Part shown: piece after piece, positions 24,726-35,166 of the stretch
Layout of the letters: every line of letters begins with the position of its first letter
Position numbering within the stretch: position 1 is the stretch's first letter
Notes under the pieces: model-generated
The model's input: the letters and a program-made list of their open reading frames with translations, nothing else
Told to the model about the DNA's origin: nothing
Databases searched by the model: none
Assembly: GCF_007570825.1 (NCBI RefSeq)
Contig: NZ_SUNB01000003.1
Coordinates: 1 to 64,000, forward strand
Length of the DNA: 64,000 nucleotides
Origin: Pleionea sediminis
Lineage (GTDB): Bacteria; Pseudomonadota; Gammaproteobacteria; Enterobacterales; Kangiellaceae
Direction: 5' to 3'
Made by a program: the position numbers and the translations under genes

Positions 24726-25853
24726 TTAACCCGTGACAAAAATCGCTTTTATGGATTCGCCCATGCTGCTTTCACGCAACGAAGTCCAGCCACGCGGTGG
24801 TGTCGATCGTTTGCCCAGGCAAAATTTGACGTAGTTTCTTAACAGTTTTTTGCTACACAAAACATCAGGGTCGATTCCCAACTCGTTCGCCTTTTTATCG
24901 ATTAGCTCTCGAGCAAGTTGCATATTATGAGTTTGTTGTTGCCAAAACGATGGGCTTAAAGGTTGAATCAACTTTATGTCTTTAACATCAGCCTCTTCAA
25001 TTTCCTGAAGCAATTTAAGAATTGCCGCTTGATATTTGCGACGAGATGCAGGATGCCATCCTTTCACTTCCGGCAAATGAGAATCTTTACATCCTTTTTG
25101 TGCCAGAGAAAATAAGACTTCATTCCGACAAACAAAAGTTTTAGGTCGGTTTTTTTCACGCGCGGTGGATTCACGCCATTGTGCGAGCTGTTGTAATCGT
25201 ACTAGCTGTTTTTTATTCAGCTTCCAGGCATTTTTGATATCCAAATACGCCAACTCAATTTCATCAAGTTCATGAATGCGTTGTGCTAACGATTCACATT
25301 CTTCCAAGATCCACTGTATGTCGAACGACTTGTCATCTAGTTCTTGCTTTTGCTTGTTATAAGCTTCAGCAAGATAGGTCACATCTTCCAGCGCATAACG
25401 AATTTGCTCTTCACTCAAAGGCCGCTTTTGCCAGTCTGAACGCGATAAGCCTTTATCTAAAACGCATTGACAATAGTGTTCAATCAATCGGCTGTAACCA
25501 ATACTCAAACCATGACCTAAAAAAGCGGCCACAACTTGAGTGTCCCACAAATGATTAATTTGCACATTAAAGTGACGAAATAACACTTCGCAATCTTCAG
25601 ATGCCGAGTGAAACACTTTGCGTATGCTTGAAGATGTTAATATCTCGCAAAATTTGGAATCGTCGTCAGCGGCCCGAGGCTCAATTAAATAGCATTGTTC
25701 TCCATCAAACACTTGAATCAGGGCCAATTCTGGATAAAACGTCTTTTCGCGAATAAATTCAGTATCGATAAAGAGTTCAGAACAAGAAAGCCAGCGTTCT
25801 ACTGCTGGCTTTAGAGACTCACTGGTAGTTAACCATTGAAATGAAGGTACCAA
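24726..25853 (-). CDS. rnd: Ribonuclease D
   Basis: RNase D trims the 3' ends of tRNA and other stable RNAs. The DEDD exonuclease domain shows FIDTEFIRE (first Asp and Glu), an HSASEDCEVL segment and YALEDVTYL (final Asp with Tyr). Two HRDC-like helical regions follow (about 205-375). The length of 375 aa is normal. The only in-frame start near the conserved N-terminus is TTG at 25853, 6 bases after the fadD stop; no ribosome site is obvious, suggesting coupling. fadD-rnd adjacency is also known from E. coli. Confidence 0.93.
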   Translation of the reverse strand: MVPSFQWLTTSESLKPAVERWLSCSELFIDTEFIREKTFYPELALIQVFDGEQCYLIEPRAADDDSKFCEILTSSSIRKVFHSASEDCEVLFRHFNVQINHLWDTQVVAAFLGHGLSIGYSRLIEHYCQCVLDKGLSRSDWQKRPLSEEQIRYALEDVTYLAEAYNKQKQELDDKSFDIQWILEECESLAQRIHELDEIELAYLDIKNAWKLNKKQLVRLQQLAQWRESTAREKNRPKTFVCRNEVLFSLAQKGCKDSHLPEVKGWHPASRRKYQAAILKLLQEIEEADVKDIKLIQPLSPSFWQQQTHNMQLARELIDKKANELGIDPDVLCSKKLLRNYVKFCLGKRSTPPRGWTSLRESSMGESIKAIFVTG

Positions 25854-25859
25854 AATAAA

Positions 25860-27527
25860 TTACTTTTCTTGATCGCGAAGTTCGCGGCGCAAAATTTTAC
25901 CAACATTAGTTTTTGGTAACTCATCTCGAAACTCAACCAATTTAGGCACCTTATAACCGGTTAAGTTTTCTTTACAAAACGCTAACAATTGTTCTTCGGT
26001 TAAGTTCGGATCTTTCTTCACCACAAAGATTTTTACTTTTTCACCCGACGACTCACAGGGTACACCAACGGCTGCGACTTCCAGAATGCCTTCATGAGAC
26101 GCAACAACATCTTCAATTTCATTGGGATACACATTAAAACCCGAGACCAAAATCATGTCTTTTTTGCGATCAACGATTTTTAAAAAGCCTTTCTTTGTGA
26201 CGATTGCGATATCGCCAGTGCTCAACCAACCATCATCGCTTAACACTTTAGCAGTTTCTTCTGGTCGGCCTAAATAGCATTCCATAACCTGCGGACCCTT
26301 AACCCACAATTCACCAGGCTCATCGCAGCCTAGTTCTTTTCCGCTTTCATCGCGAATCGACACCTCTGTTGAAGGAACCGGTAAACCAATCGTGCCGTTA
26401 TACTCTTTCAACGTCATAGGATTAATCGTGACAGCAGGTGATGTCTCAGTTAAACCATACGCTTCGAGCAATGGTGATCCAGTTACTTTTTGCCAGCGTT
26501 TCGCGACGGCTTCTTGTACCGCCATTCCACCGCCTAAAGTCATTTTTAAACTTGAAAAATCAAGCTTGTCGAAACCTTCTGTGTTTAGTAAACCATTAAA
26601 TAATGTATTAACACCGGTGATAGCCGAAAATTTAAATCCAGACAACTCTTTAACAAATCCTTTCATGTCACGCGGATTCGTTATTAAAACATTCATCCCA
26701 CCAAATTTCATAAACGTCATACAATTCGCGGTGAGAGAGAAAATGTGATAAAGCGGTAACGCAGTAATAACGATTTCTTCGCCATCTTTTATAAGCGGCT
26801 TTAACCAAGCAGACGCCTGAAGAATGTTCGCCACCATATTACGATGCGACAATACCGCCCCTTTTGCCACCCCGGTTGTGCCGCCAGTGTACTGTAAAAA
26901 TGCAATATCATCGTGCACAACTTTCACTGGCTTAAATGGGTGTTTTTCGCCTTTGGCTAAGGCATCATTAAACCAAACGGGATTTTTCAACGAATAAGCA
27001 GGCACCATTTTTTTGACATGACGAACCACCGTATTCACGATAAATCGTTTTACCAATCCACAGCAATCGCCTATTGCGGTGATCACAACATTCTTAACTG
27101 AAGTTTCGCCAATAACTTCTTCTAATGTATGGGCAAAGTTTTCAACGATCACAATGGTTGTTGCTTGGGAATCGTTCAACTGATGTTTCAATTCACGTGC
27201 GGTGTACAGTGGATTAACATTTACCACTGTCATTCCTGCGCGCAACGCACCAAAAATGGCGATTGGATATTGCAATAAATTAGGCATCATAATTGCTACA
27301 CGAGATCCTTTCGGTAACTGTAAATCGTGTTGCAGATAGCTCGCAAATTTAGCAGATTGATTATCAAGATCTGTGTAACTAAGGGTAATTCCGAGATTCG
27401 TAAAGGCTGGCCGACTCCCGTAGTTTTCAACACTTTCATTAAAAATGTCGACTATTGACTGATAATCATTGATATCAATCTCAGGGCTGACACCCTCGGG
27501 ATAACTCTCGAGCCATACTTTTTCCAT
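25860..27527 (-). CDS. fadD: Long-chain fatty-acid-CoA ligase
   Basis: This adenylate-forming enzyme activates long-chain fatty acids with ATP and CoA at the inner membrane. The ATP-binding motif is [18 protein letters not shown]; a later LTETSP motif, STGDIA and the C-terminal catalytic-lysine region ([12 protein letters not shown]) are intact. The start is the ATG at 27527, seven bases after AGGAG. It is transcribed before rnd. Confidence 0.94.
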   Translation of the reverse strand: MEKVWLESYPEGVSPEIDINDYQSIVDIFNESVENYGSRPAFTNLGITLSYTDLDNQSAKFASYLQHDLQLPKGSRVAIMMPNLLQYPIAIFGALRAGMTVVNVNPLYTARELKHQLNDSQATTIVIVENFAHTLEEVIGETSVKNVVITAIGDCCGLVKRFIVNTVVRHVKKMVPAYSLKNPVWFNDALAKGEKHPFKPVKVVHDDIAFLQYTGGTTGVAKGAVLSHRNMVANILQASAWLKPLIKDGEEIVITALPLYHIFSLTANCMTFMKFGGMNVLITNPRDMKGFVKELSGFKFSAITGVNTLFNGLLNTEGFDKLDFSSLKMTLGGGMAVQEAVAKRWQKVTGSPLLEAYGLTETSPAVTINPMTLKEYNGTIGLPVPSTEVSIRDESGKELGCDEPGELWVKGPQVMECYLGRPEETAKVLSDDGWLSTGDIAIVTKKGFLKIVDRKKDMILVSGFNVYPNEIEDVVASHEGILEVAAVGVPCESSGEKVKIFVVKKDPNLTEEQLLAFCKENLTGYKVPKLVEFRDELPKTNVGKILRRELRDQEK

Positions 27528-27747
27528 CACCAACTCCTGTCACTGTGTTGTGGCATGCGCTGTTTGAACAGCTTATTTTAATTTTCGAATAACACGCAAT
27601 GCTATCAGTTGATCACGCAATAGAAAAGCAGTTGTCGGACCAATTTGACAATATTCCGCACCATTATGATTACAAAGCAAACGGATTGAACAATTTTGGC
27701 ACATTTTTACTACTGACCTACACTTGTATCCATGAGTTTTAAAACTA

Positions 27748-28548
27748 GTGACTGCCGTGCTTGATATCCCAGACTTGACCATTTTACTGGTGGAACCTTC
27801 ATCGACCCAACGGAAAATCATTATGGGCAACTTGGCAAATGCCAATGTTGAAAAAGTCGATCCGGTGACGTCTGGTCGTGAAGCCATCAATTACCTCTCT
27901 CGACAAGCTCCTGATCTGGTCATTAGCAGCATGTACTTTCCTGATATGACGGCAACCGAATTGGTCAAATTCATTCGTGACCACGACAATTTGAATCAGA
28001 CGCCATTCATGCTGATTTCAAGTGAAATTAGCTTTGGTAAGATTGATCCTATCAAACAAGCCGGAGTGGTTGCTGTTTTACCCAAACCCTTTGATTTTCC
28101 AGCCCTCGAAACTGCACTTAAAAACACCTTGCAGTTTCTCGAACCCGAAGAGCTTGATCTGGAAAACTACGATCCGACGTCATTGCGCGTATTAGTCGTT
28201 GACGATAGCGCACTAGCTCGAAAATTCATCATCAAAACACTAACGGGTCTTGGCATCTCAAATTATCAAGAAGCGGACGATGGTAAAACCGCCATTTCGT
28301 TGCTCGAGAAAAATACAGAATTCGATCTCATTGTGTCGGACTATAATATGCCCGAAGTGGACGGCAAAGAACTGGTTCAATTTATAAGAGCCAACGAGTT
28401 GCTCGCCCACATTCCTGTTTTAATGGTTACTAGTGAACAAAGTCGCGCCAAACTCAGTAACATTGAACAAACGGGTGTGTCAGCAATCTGCGACAAGCCT
28501 TTCGAGCCAGACAATGTTAAACAATTACTCGCTAGTATCCTCAATTAA
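27748..28548 (+). CDS. Tandem receiver-domain protein, first receiver degenerate
   Basis: Two CheY-like receiver domains lie at about 9-130 and 146-266, with no output domain. The second is canonical: acidic pair D152-D153, phospho-acceptor D198 in IVSDYNMPEVDG, T228 and K250. In the first, the acidic pair is replaced by E16-P17 and the acceptor aspartate by S61 (VISSMYFP), while K113 is kept, so it cannot be phosphorylated in the normal way. A GTG start at 27748 is used, without a clear ribosome site. No kinase gene is adjacent, so its partner is unknown. Confidence 0.85.
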   Translation: MTAVLDIPDLTILLVEPSSTQRKIIMGNLANANVEKVDPVTSGREAINYLSRQAPDLVISSMYFPDMTATELVKFIRDHDNLNQTPFMLISSEISFGKIDPIKQAGVVAVLPKPFDFPALETALKNTLQFLEPEELDLENYDPTSLRVLVVDDSALARKFIIKTLTGLGISNYQEADDGKTAISLLEKNTEFDLIVSDYNMPEVDGKELVQFIRANELLAHIPVLMVTSEQSRAKLSNIEQTGVSAICDKPFEPDNVKQLLASILN

Positions 28549-28568
28549 ACCATTACTTGGTTTAGCGA

Positions 28569-29411
28569 TTATCGATGTTGCTCGATAAAATTTTGGATGA
28601 GCGCACTGGCAGCTTTTGGCTTTTCCATATGCACATGATGCCCACCCGACAAAACTTCTGTCGTTAAATGCGATAACCACTTTTTACGTTCATGCATCAA
28701 TGGATTTTTTCCAAACATGCCTTGATCTGCTTCAATTAACAGTACGGGACATTTGATTTGCTGAAGCAACGGTAATAGTTGTTTTTCTGTTAAACGATTA
28801 ATACTCGCGACTCTTAACCTTGCATCACTCGACCAGCTCACACCGTCATTCAGTTTTGTAATTCCTCGCTCAACAATTGGGCGAATAATATCGGGGTTGA
28901 TGTTTGAGTGATGCGCGCGCACGGCCAACGCCTTCTCAATGTTCTCATACCTGGGCATGGATTTAGAGCTTAACCATTGCCTTTCGGTAATCGACTTTTG
29001 CATCAACGCGACTGTTTCATCTTCAGTAACGGTAAGTGGACCCAACGCCTCAATTAGTATCAAACATTTTACTTTTTCTGAAATAGAACTGTACAAAGTT
29101 GAGGCGGCACCACCCATAGAGTGTCCCATGATTATTGGCTCGGCCAGTTTAAAATGAGCAATCACATCTTGAATCACGTAAACCAGATCGAGAAAGTGAT
29201 AGGCCATGCCGGGAGGCAGATGATCGGACTGCCCGTGCCCCGGAAAATCGACCAGAATAAGCCGGTAATTCGACAAATAGGGAATCAAAGGTTCAAAACT
29301 GTTGAGGTTATCCAACCAGCCGTGAAAACATATAACAGCAGGAGCTTCAGTATCACCCATTTCTTTAACGGAACAAGTGACACCGCATAGCGAGATACGA
29401 TGAGTTTTCAT
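28569..29411 (-). CDS. Alpha/beta-fold hydrolase
   Basis: This 280-residue hydrolase shows CFHGWLDN (oxyanion region), the nucleophile elbow MGHSMGG, and a late catalytic His in SGGHHVHMEKP. DFPGHGQS is the usual strand-4 motif. It is cytoplasmic with no signal peptide. Homologues include esterases and MhpC/YbfF-like hydrolases; the substrate cannot be told. It converges with the receiver gene and is followed upstream by a ComFB-like gene in the same direction. Confidence 0.85.
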   Translation of the reverse strand: MKTHRISLCGVTCSVKEMGDTEAPAVICFHGWLDNLNSFEPLIPYLSNYRLILVDFPGHGQSDHLPPGMAYHFLDLVYVIQDVIAHFKLAEPIIMGHSMGGAASTLYSSISEKVKCLILIEALGPLTVTEDETVALMQKSITERQWLSSKSMPRYENIEKALAVRAHHSNINPDIIRPIVERGITKLNDGVSWSSDARLRVASINRLTEKQLLPLLQQIKCPVLLIEADQGMFGKNPLMHERKKWLSHLTTEVLSGGHHVHMEKPKAASALIQNFIEQHR

Positions 29412-29429
29412 AAAGTCTGTAACTTGAAA

Positions 29430-29726
29430 TTAATCGTGTGGATTAGAGTTCACTTTTTGAATGGCTTTTAGCACCTGACGACGCGCATATTTGCGTAAAT
29501 CTTGCACTTCTTCCAGTAAATTTGGGCCAGGATTTTGCTTTTCCAAAAAATTACAAATGTATTTGGCGGGCATATTATTAAGTGCAATGGCAGCCACATC
29601 CTGAATATTAACATCAGAAAGTGTGAACTTTGGATCGCCTTCCTGAATTATCTCATGAATTTGCTCAAATACGATCTCTTCGGAAAGATTTTCCAAATCA
29701 TCGTGATAGTACATTTCTTTATACAT
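29430..29726 (-). CDS. ComFB-family protein
   Basis: The start at 29726 (MYKEMYYHDD) is preceded by a GGGGGT ribosome site; a longer frame upstream is less likely. The 98-residue product shows the ComFB pattern: an N-terminal ENLSEEIVFEQI helix, DVNIQDVAAIALNNMPAKY, and a basic C-terminal helix. ComFB was named for a late-competence protein, and cyanobacterial members have been reported to bind cyclic di-GMP. Whether this one does is inference. It lies 18 bases upstream of the hydrolase gene, possibly an operon. Confidence 0.75.
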   Translation of the reverse strand: MYKEMYYHDDLENLSEEIVFEQIHEIIQEGDPKFTLSDVNIQDVAAIALNNMPAKYICNFLEKQNPGPNLLEEVQDLRKYARRQVLKAIQKVNSNPHD

Positions 29727-29804
29727 GAAACCCCCACGCACTTTTATATAAATGTACACCAACCTGCCAAATGCGCAAGCCAGATTAGCTGCGCGCTCAA
29801 AAAT

Positions 29805-30671
29805 TTAAGACCACTGTATTAATTCAGACTCTGCTGTGCCAATTTCAAAACGGCCCTTTTCATTTTTTTGGACTGTGGCGCATGCTGTGCTTGGATCGTG
29901 TGTGAAATAAATCCAGCCCTTATTGTCACTCAATTCATTCAGAAGTCGTTGCTTTTCTTCAATTAGATGTTCCGGATATCGATCGTATCCCATAGTCACC
30001 GGTAAATGAACCCAAGGCGTTCCGGGTATCAAGTCGGCGGCAAAAACCAACGGTCCTTGCGTCGTTTGAATTTCAGTCAACATCATGCCTGGCGTATGAC
30101 CATCACTAAAATGAAATTGATAATCGTCACCCAATAAATCACACGAGTTACCTTCAATCAGGTGCAAGCGTCCGGATTGTTCGAGTAGCTGATTTAAATG
30201 AGGTAGAAATGACGCGCGATCGCGAAAATGAGGTTGATTGGCTCTTTCCCAATGCGCTTTGCCAACAACGAACTGCGCTTTAGGAAATAATAATTCAGGT
30301 TCTTTACCTTCTTCCCAACGACTAAGCAGACCGCCAGCGTGATCAAAATGCAAATGTGACAAAACAACAATGTCTATATCGGCGTGTGTCAGACCGATTT
30401 TATTTAATGACTCCAACAAGATATGCTCAGACTCATTCACGCCAAAACGTTCTTTATACTTAGGTTCAAAAAAAGCACCTATTCCCGTCTCGAATAATAT
30501 ATTTCGTCCATCATCCTTTACTAATAGTGCTCGACACGACAAATCAATACGGTTGGCATCGTCGACCGACACCCAACTCTCCCACATGGCTTTTGGAACA
30601 TTGCCAAACATCGCGCCACCATCGAGTTTTTGCGAATTACCCTGAATGGACCAAAGTTGCTTATTACTCAT
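29805..30671 (-). CDS. Metallo-beta-lactamase-fold hydrolase
   Basis: The start is the ATG at 30671, with AGAGGT upstream. The dinuclear-metal motif HLHFDH is in [13 protein letters not shown], with later ligands in SDGHTPGMM and FAADLIPG and a final His in YFTHDP. This places it in the MBL-fold superfamily close to lactonase/AttM-like hydrolases, with cytoplasmic location. The substrate is unknown. It is followed on the same strand by the ComFB-like and hydrolase genes. Confidence 0.85.
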   Translation of the reverse strand: MSNKQLWSIQGNSQKLDGGAMFGNVPKAMWESWVSVDDANRIDLSCRALLVKDDGRNILFETGIGAFFEPKYKERFGVNESEHILLESLNKIGLTHADIDIVVLSHLHFDHAGGLLSRWEEGKEPELLFPKAQFVVGKAHWERANQPHFRDRASFLPHLNQLLEQSGRLHLIEGNSCDLLGDDYQFHFSDGHTPGMMLTEIQTTQGPLVFAADLIPGTPWVHLPVTMGYDRYPEHLIEEKQRLLNELSDNKGWIYFTHDPSTACATVQKNEKGRFEIGTAESELIQWS

Positions 30672-30704
30672 TTTCAATACCTCTAACGTGCGAACGCTTT
30701 ACCG

Positions 30705-32168
30705 TTATGCTTTTGCACTGACTTCATTATCGTCTTCAATTCGCTCAATTTTAAAGTTATACAAGCCGTATAACATAGAAATCAATGGATTGATCAAATT
30801 GAAAAACGCAAAAGGAAGATACGCTATTGTCGCCACACCTAACGTACTGGCCATATAGGCGCCACACGTATTCCAGGGTATCAGTGGCGAAGTAATGGTC
30901 GCTGAATCTTCGAGCGTACGAGATAGGTTTTTGCTATCGAGTTTGCGGCGTTGGAATTCCGCTTTATACATACGTCCCGGCAACACAATGGCAATGTATT
31001 GATCAGCAGCGACAATATTAATCCCAATACAGGTAAGAACAACAGTAACGATTAACGATCCCGTACCATGAACCATTTTTAACGCCGACAACACCAACCG
31101 CTCCAACATGTGCGTATGCTCTAGTACGGCGCCAAAGGTTAATGCGCATAAGATTAACCACACCGTATTAAGCATGTCACTCATACCGCCACGACTCAAC
31201 AAATCATTAACACTTTCATCATCTGTTGTTATAGAAAATCCATCAAACAAAGCTCGCCACACGGCATCGACTTTATTCAAGAAAGCACCGTGGTCTGACT
31301 CACCGATAAACTGACTGATCGCTTCTGGTTGGAGAACGAATGCAAAAACACCACCCACTAGAGCTCCAGTCATTATGGTCGGAAATGCCGGAAACTTTTT
31401 AATCGCCATGGCAAACACCAAAACCAGAGGAATCAGGGTAAAGACAGACACATTAAAATGCTGATCGATAGTGGATAAGGTACCCTCTAATGTTGAAACA
31501 TCACCTTCAGAACTTTGCATGAGTCCGATAATTAAAAACAAAGTTAAAGCAATTAAAAAACTGGGTGTTGTGGTCCAAACCATGTGCCTGATATGGGTAA
31601 ATAAATCGGTGCCTGCCACTGCTGGCGCCAAATTAGTGGTATCCGACAAAGGCGACATCTTATCGCCAAAATAGGCCCCGGATATGATCGCACCCGCAGT
31701 AATTTCGGGTGACAGACCTAAGCCATTAGCCACACCAATAAGAGCAACACCAATAGTTCCTGCTGTAGTCCAGGAACTCCCTATACTGACCGAAACCAAA
31801 GCACATATAAGACAGGCGGCGAAATAAAAAATGGAAGGCTCGAGAATTTGTAGGCCGTAATAGATCATGGTGGGAACCGTTCCCGCCAATAACCAGGTTC
31901 CTATCAAAGACCCCACCGCTAATAAAATTAAAATGGCGCCCAGCGCACTGGAAATCCCTTTAACAATTCCCTGTTCAATGGTCTTCCAATTATATCCATT
32001 TTTAACGCCAATTAACGCCGCCAAACCTGCCGACAATAATAAAGCTATTTGATTAGCACCCAAGGATGAGTTGTCTTCATAAAAATAGACTGATAAGACA
32101 AGTAAACCAATCAGAAATAATACGGGAATTAAAGCGTCCAACAACGACGGCATTCGGTGTTCTGTCAT
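30705..32168 (-). CDS. nhaC: NhaC-family Na+/H+ antiporter
   Basis: About eleven hydrophobic segments span the 487 residues. The signature region GSSWTTAGTIGVALIG and SGAYFGDKMSPLSDTTNLAP are characteristic of NhaC-type antiporters, as is ITSPLIPWNTCGAY near the C-terminus. It would extrude Na+ in exchange for protons at the inner membrane. The ATG at 32168 is preferred over an upstream TTG. It is 33 bases upstream of the MBL hydrolase gene and separated from the upstream symporter gene by a terminator. Confidence 0.9.
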   Translation of the reverse strand: MTEHRMPSLLDALIPVLFLIGLLVLSVYFYEDNSSLGANQIALLLSAGLAALIGVKNGYNWKTIEQGIVKGISSALGAILILLAVGSLIGTWLLAGTVPTMIYYGLQILEPSIFYFAACLICALVSVSIGSSWTTAGTIGVALIGVANGLGLSPEITAGAIISGAYFGDKMSPLSDTTNLAPAVAGTDLFTHIRHMVWTTTPSFLIALTLFLIIGLMQSSEGDVSTLEGTLSTIDQHFNVSVFTLIPLVLVFAMAIKKFPAFPTIMTGALVGGVFAFVLQPEAISQFIGESDHGAFLNKVDAVWRALFDGFSITTDDESVNDLLSRGGMSDMLNTVWLILCALTFGAVLEHTHMLERLVLSALKMVHGTGSLIVTVVLTCIGINIVAADQYIAIVLPGRMYKAEFQRRKLDSKNLSRTLEDSATITSPLIPWNTCGAYMASTLGVATIAYLPFAFFNLINPLISMLYGLYNFKIERIEDDNEVSAKA

Positions 32169-32194
32169 AACTCTCTGCAACCTAACTCGTGATC

Positions 32195-32220
32195 AAAAAA
32201 AGAGCACCTCAGTGCTCTTT
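32195..32220 (-). terminator. Intrinsic terminator of the NSS transporter gene
   Basis: AGAGCAC (32201-32207) pairs with GTGCTCT (32212-32218) across a 4-base loop. On the minus strand the stem is followed by a T-run (A at 32195-32200). It lies 20 bases past the transporter stop. Confidence 0.75.
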
Positions 32221-32240
32221 CCGATAAATAAATTAATGAA

Positions 32241-33635
32241 TTAACCAAAAACCATCTTAATCAATTCGATTCCAAAGAAACGATCGAGAATCGTCACCAC
32301 AGCAATTAAGCCCAGCATAAGAGGACAAATATAGCTAATCGCAAAATCGATATACTTTTGTAGCAACGTTCCGCGTATGGCCGGATCACCTGCCGCAAGT
32401 TCTTCGTTAAGATTTTCTTTGCGCCATACCCATGCTGCAAATACAGCAATTAAAAATCCGCCCACCGGTAAGAAGGAATCGGCGGCTAAATCTTCGACAA
32501 AATCCATAAAGCTGATTGCATTATCGTGACCCGGTAATGTGATAAAAGACGACAACCAAGCGACCGTGCCGTTGGATAACATTGACGGAATACCGATTAA
32601 GAAAATTATCGTCGCAATAACCCAAACCGCTTTTTTACGATCAACACCGTGCTCATCAACCACATAAGAAGTTGGCACTTCCAGTAGTGATACGGTTGAA
32701 GTTAATGCGGCAAAAGTTAATAACAAGAAAAAGAGCACACCAACAACCACACCGATGTTGGGACCTAATGTTTCGAAAACGCCCGGCAAAGTGATAAAGA
32801 TTAAGCCAGCACCACCGGCAGGTTCGATTCCCTGACTGAACACAAAAGGAAACATCATGAAGCCCGCTAAAAAGGCGATTCCGACGTCAGCCAAAGTAAT
32901 AAAGGCACCCGCACTAACAATGTTCTGTTCTCGTGAAACATAACTTCCGTATGTAATTAATGCGCCCATTCCCAAAGACAGTGAGAAAAATGCCTGACCC
33001 AAAGCAGAATAAATGACGTCACCGGTCAACTTACTAAAGTCGGGCACTAAATAAAACTTGACCCCTTCCATCGCATTGGGCAGGGTTAATGCGTACATCA
33101 ACAAACCAATAATAATAACTATTAAACTGGGCATTAATATTTTTGCGGCGCGTTCAATACCACCCGCAATACCATTCGACACAATAAACGCAGTAGTCGC
33201 CATAAAGATGATGCCGTACAAACCCACTTTTACCGCATCCGTTATAAAAGAGCCAAATTCCTGGCCAATACCAAAGTTACCTTGAATCATTTCGATGACG
33301 TAACCAAACGACCATCCAGCAACGACGTTATAAAAGGAAAGGATCAGAACACCACTCGCCAGTCCTAAATAACCAATAATGGACCAATTACGAAAACCGA
33401 GCGCTTTAAACGCTCCGACAGGATTACGTTGAGTTTTCCGTCCTATCGCTATCTCTGTGACTAACACGGGATAACAAAGGATGAAACAGAATGCGAGATA
33501 CACAACAACAAAAGCTGCGCCACCTCCGTTACCGACTTCAAATGGAAATTTCCAGATATTACCCAATCCAACTGCTGAACCTGCAGCAGCAAGAATAAAT
33601 CCTAAGCGTGAATTAAACGCACCTCGAGCGGCCAT
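32241..33635 (-). CDS. Sodium-dependent neurotransmitter-symporter-family transporter
   Basis: The product belongs to the NSS (SNF) family, which imports amino acids or related compounds with Na+. The first membrane helix has GSAVGLGNIWKFPFEVG, the sodium- and substrate-binding signature. About eleven to twelve membrane segments fill 464 residues, as in the bacterial MhsT-type transporters. The substrate is not predictable. It is a single-gene unit with its own terminator. Confidence 0.92.
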   Translation of the reverse strand: MAARGAFNSRLGFILAAAGSAVGLGNIWKFPFEVGNGGGAAFVVVYLAFCFILCYPVLVTEIAIGRKTQRNPVGAFKALGFRNWSIIGYLGLASGVLILSFYNVVAGWSFGYVIEMIQGNFGIGQEFGSFITDAVKVGLYGIIFMATTAFIVSNGIAGGIERAAKILMPSLIVIIIGLLMYALTLPNAMEGVKFYLVPDFSKLTGDVIYSALGQAFFSLSLGMGALITYGSYVSREQNIVSAGAFITLADVGIAFLAGFMMFPFVFSQGIEPAGGAGLIFITLPGVFETLGPNIGVVVGVLFFLLLTFAALTSTVSLLEVPTSYVVDEHGVDRKKAVWVIATIIFLIGIPSMLSNGTVAWLSSFITLPGHDNAISFMDFVEDLAADSFLPVGGFLIAVFAAWVWRKENLNEELAAGDPAIRGTLLQKYIDFAISYICPLMLGLIAVVTILDRFFGIELIKMVFG

Positions 33636-33969
33636 AGAATATGTCTCTTTTTTTATCTTTTATTGATGCTATGTTTTGATCTAAATTTCCTGGAAACAGT
33701 CAGGAGAGTCCCTAATATACTGCAGCGCAATATATCACAGCGCTCAGCGAGGTCTAATATCATCACAAACACGCCTACTAAAGCAAGGGGTGTCACCTTG
33801 AGATCACACCAGTAAACGCATTAATCTTGTAAATTGATGTTTTTTTCCGCAGAAATGACTTAAATGAAACAGAAACATAAACCTTGAATAAAAAATATAT
33901 TCCTTAGCGCTGAATAAAAGTTCGACGTCATAAAACAACAAGAGCTTACATTCACTGATAAACGAGGTT
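33636..33969. other. Intergenic region, nothing recognised
   Basis: This AT-rich 334-base gap separates proB from the NSS transporter gene on the same strand. I see no convincing ORF, hairpin with a T-run, or RNA gene. It must hold the promoter of the transporter gene. Confidence 0.6.
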
Positions 33970-35166
33970 TTATTGAACGATAGCGGGAGGAACTTCTCCA
34001 TTGCTTCTGTTGGTTATCAAAACCAGTTGATTCCGGTGCACCACGACGCCTCTCATTGGTCCTTCCCCGATCGAATCTTGACCGGCGATTGACTTGTCGG
34101 CTATCCGTTTTCGAGAATGAGAATGATTGATCAGCCGCTGAATAAATTCTGAACTCATGCGACATATACCTTTAGCGATGAGTTGATGTTCATTATCGCA
34201 ATAGATATCAACCACTTCTTGTGCATTAAAAGCGCCTGCAATCGCAACAATACCAGGCAACAACAATGATCCTTTACCATCAACAATAGCCGACTTTGCA
34301 CCGTCATCAATATAAAGGGTTCCCTTAGATTGAGACGATTCCGATAACCATAATTTTTGGCCTGTTCGCTGGGGACGAGACGCCATTATTCGAGTTCCAG
34401 CATTTGATCGCCCTTGTATGGTCAACAACAGTGAAGACATTTCATCAACAACATAAGTCACCGTTGCACGGTGAGCGGCAATTTCCGCAGCCCGCAATTT
34501 ACTGGCCATTCCACCAGTCCCCGTTTTCGATATCGAGTCAGCAATCACCGACTGCGACGACTCATCGCTAAGATCGAATTCGGCCATCCTCTTCTTATTA
34601 GCAGGATAATCTTGATAAATGGCACCCACTTCAGTGATTAAAAACAACCAGGGAGCCCCCAACATGTTAGAAATATGTGCTGCTAAGAGATCATTATTAC
34701 CCAACAAGCGATCGTTCAAGTTTAAAGCATCATTTTCGTTAATGATGGGCAATACTTTAAGCGCCAACATTTTTTCTATTAATCGCTGGGTATGAATGAA
34801 TGCATGACGATTGCCTAAATGGGCACGATCAACCAAAACTTGTCCAAGCGGATGCTTAAGATAAGTACGCCATAATCGAATCACTTCATCCTGCCCTACT
34901 GCTGCAGCCACATAACGATCGACTTTCTTTTTTGATGACGCGTTTGGTGGAGCTTTCTGTTCAAGATCCCCAGCGCCCAAACTACCATGAAAATCTTCCA
35001 ATCTTCGGTGTCCCATTGCGACGGCACCAGAACTGATCAGTACAACCCGATATCCATGGTTTAACAATTCATCAAGATGAGAGGCTATTAATCGAACTGC
35101 GCAGTGACTTTCATCAGTCACCAACTGGCTGCCCACTTTAACAATGACAAATTTAGACTGGTCCAT
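33970..35166 (-). CDS. proB: Glutamate 5-kinase, divergent, with PUA domain
   Basis: ProB phosphorylates glutamate in proline synthesis. The start is the ATG at 35166 with AGGT upstream. The N-terminus (FVIVKVGSQLV), LISSGAVAMG, INENDALN and GTGGMASKLRAAE are family motifs, and a C-terminal PUA domain (about 285-390, SLLLPGIVAIAG) ends at VVHRNQLVL. Oddities: the usual G-D-N-D motif reads G-N-N-D, LLTD is LITE, and about a dozen extra residues precede the AAAVGQ motif. No proA or obg gene is adjacent. Either a divergent ProB or a paralogue with altered activity. Confidence 0.8.
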   Translation of the reverse strand: MDQSKFVIVKVGSQLVTDESHCAVRLIASHLDELLNHGYRVVLISSGAVAMGHRRLEDFHGSLGAGDLEQKAPPNASSKKKVDRYVAAAVGQDEVIRLWRTYLKHPLGQVLVDRAHLGNRHAFIHTQRLIEKMLALKVLPIINENDALNLNDRLLGNNDLLAAHISNMLGAPWLFLITEVGAIYQDYPANKKRMAEFDLSDESSQSVIADSISKTGTGGMASKLRAAEIAAHRATVTYVVDEMSSLLLTIQGRSNAGTRIMASRPQRTGQKLWLSESSQSKGTLYIDDGAKSAIVDGKGSLLLPGIVAIAGAFNAQEVVDIYCDNEHQLIAKGICRMSSEFIQRLINHSHSRKRIADKSIAGQDSIGEGPMRGVVVHRNQLVLITNRSNGEVPPAIVQ

